From positions 134,574 through 148,775 of the forward strand of contig DFSO01000094.1 of assembly GCA_002378665.1 (NCBI GenBank): DNA of 14,202 nt. Reading direction: 5' to 3'. Of the stretch, positions 13,557 through 14,202 are shown piece after piece. Source of the stretch: Loktanella sp. UBA3435 (GTDB lineage Bacteria; Pseudomonadota; Alphaproteobacteria; Rhodobacterales; Rhodobacteraceae). Within the stretch, counting starts at the first letter, position 1; the number at the start of each line of letters is the position of its first letter. The translations under genes and the position numbers were made by a program. A model generated the notes under the pieces. The model was not told where the DNA came from, did no database searches, and worked only from the letters and a program-made list of their open reading frames with translations.

Positions 13557-14153
13557 TTAGGACTGGCGCAAAGCTATGATTTGGCGGGCGCGCTGCTCGG
13601 CCGATGCTGCAAGGATGGCGGGGTCCACTTGCCGTTGCGCTTCGATCTTGAGGGCGGTCACGTCGGATTGAAAACGACGCGCCAGCGTTGCCGTGTCCGC
13701 ATCTGCGCAGAGTTCACCGATGTGTTTGGCTTGCTCAAAAACAGCGGCCATTTCAGCTTCCATCATTGAAAGGTAGTCAGAGATTTGCCGCGTGATCGCG
13801 CCGTCTTCGGAGGTGGTATTCAAGAGGGATTTGACCAGCATACAGGCACGTCGCGTCGGATCGTCATGATTTGGTGCACCTATTTTACGCAGGAAATTGG
13901 CGAGACCTGTTAGAGGCGTGTCGGCGGCGGCCATGAATTTGCGGAATTCATCACGGTTGCTTGTGAAGTAACGTTCGAGCGACAGGTTGAACAGGTTCTC
14001 TTTGCTGGAGAATGCCGCATAGATACTGCCCGGCTTCATGCTGAGCGCGCCTTCGAGGTCTTTGAGCGAGGTCGCGTGATAGCCCTTTTGCCAGAAAAGG
14101 GTCATCGCGGCGTCGATCGCAGCATCGCGGTTATATGGTTGGGCGCGTGTCAT
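13557..14153 (-). CDS. TetR/AcrR-family transcriptional regulator
   Basis: The 198-residue protein has an N-terminal TetR-type DNA-binding domain (about residues 8-56): AAIDAAMTLFWQKGYHATSLKDLEGALSMKPGSIYAAFSSKENLF, with the helix-turn-helix at about 28-49. The sequence fits the family pattern closely. The C-terminal ligand-binding half (TRRACMLVKSLLNTT onward) is helical and resembles the C-terminal domain of YxaF/LmrA-like or AcrR-like regulators, but the ligand is not predictable. No efflux pump or oxidoreductase is next to it in the window; its target may lie beyond the right edge or be the downstream fasciclin gene. No strong ribosome-binding site is seen before the ATG. Confidence 0.9.
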   Translation of the reverse strand: MTRAQPYNRDAAIDAAMTLFWQKGYHATSLKDLEGALSMKPGSIYAAFSSKENLFNLSLERYFTSNRDEFRKFMAAADTPLTGLANFLRKIGAPNHDDPTRRACMLVKSLLNTTSEDGAITRQISDYLSMMEAEMAAVFEQAKHIGELCADADTATLARRFQSDVTALKIEAQRQVDPAILAASAEQRARQIIALRQS

Positions 14154-14202
14154 AGGGATCTATTTAGTGCCATTCGTCGGGTTTGTCATCTGGGTCGGCT
14201 CA
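14154..14202. other. Right-edge stretch upstream of the tetR-type gene
   Basis: About 50 bp remain. On the minus strand two frames read in from the edge and stop here (one ending ...PTNGTK, one ending ...SRPR), so the tail of an upstream gene may be present. There is too little sequence to identify it. No operator-like palindrome was recognised. Confidence 0.3.

Noticed and set aside
12902..13579. 225-residue Cys-rich open frame on the plus strand opposite the fasciclin gene
   Set aside because: It is antisense to a clear FAS1-domain gene and its Cys content follows from the complement of Ala/Thr codons. No ribosome-binding site or family match was seen.
14164..14202. Minus-strand frame at the right edge reading ADPDDKPDEWH before its stop
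   Set aside because: It looks like a plausible protein tail, but the same frame carries TGA at the very edge (14202-14200), leaving 11 codons between stops and no start.

Overview
The window reads as a chromosomal segment of an alphaproteobacterium, most likely a Rhodobacteraceae/Roseobacter-group organism. This is an inference from the protein flavour (tadA divergent from a UbiE-type methyltransferase and rluB; a divergent zur-znuCB/znuA zinc locus; TerC, XpaC, TelA and DUF2927 proteins). I recognised no tRNA, rRNA, CRISPR array, IS element or phage gene. Genes are tightly packed and intact, and no frameshift was seen.

Layout: (1) Positions 82-2196 hold RNA-modification genes. tadA is on the minus strand; a SAM methyltransferase and an RluB-type pseudouridine synthase run divergently from it. 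(2) Positions 2258-8519 form a plus-strand run that looks like a membrane/envelope stress module. It comprises a TerC-family membrane protein, a 28-residue single-pass membrane peptide missed by length filters, an XpaC-like membrane protein, a TelA-family coiled-coil protein, a DUF2927 lipoprotein, an SPFH-GYF fusion and a double zinc-ribbon membrane-anchored protein. From telA onward the genes abut or sit less than 30 bp apart. (3) Positions 8534-9873 hold a PfkB sugar kinase and D-aminoacyl-tRNA deacylase, overlapping as TTGA and probably read with the module. (4) Positions 9870-12804 are the zinc-uptake locus. znuB, znuC and zur run leftward with overlapping stops and starts, znuA runs rightward, and a 14-bp perfect palindrome between them is the expected Zur operator. 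(5) Positions 12869-14153 hold a secreted fasciclin-domain protein and a TetR-family regulator, both leftward.

How the parts fit: the zinc genes make one self-contained Zur-controlled high-affinity uptake system. The TerC-to-zinc-ribbon run combines what Bacillus subtilis keeps in two loci (xpaC-yaaN, and the PspA-partner genes of the ydjFGHI operon). No PspA gene is visible here, and the run adds a lipoprotein whose C-terminus looks like a metzincin protease that has lost its zinc ligands. That module is the best candidate for an under-described system in the window. A second oddity is a set of GTGCAC hexamers repeated at exact 11-bp steps, four inside znuC (forming a near-perfect 39-bp inverted repeat) and two near the left edge.
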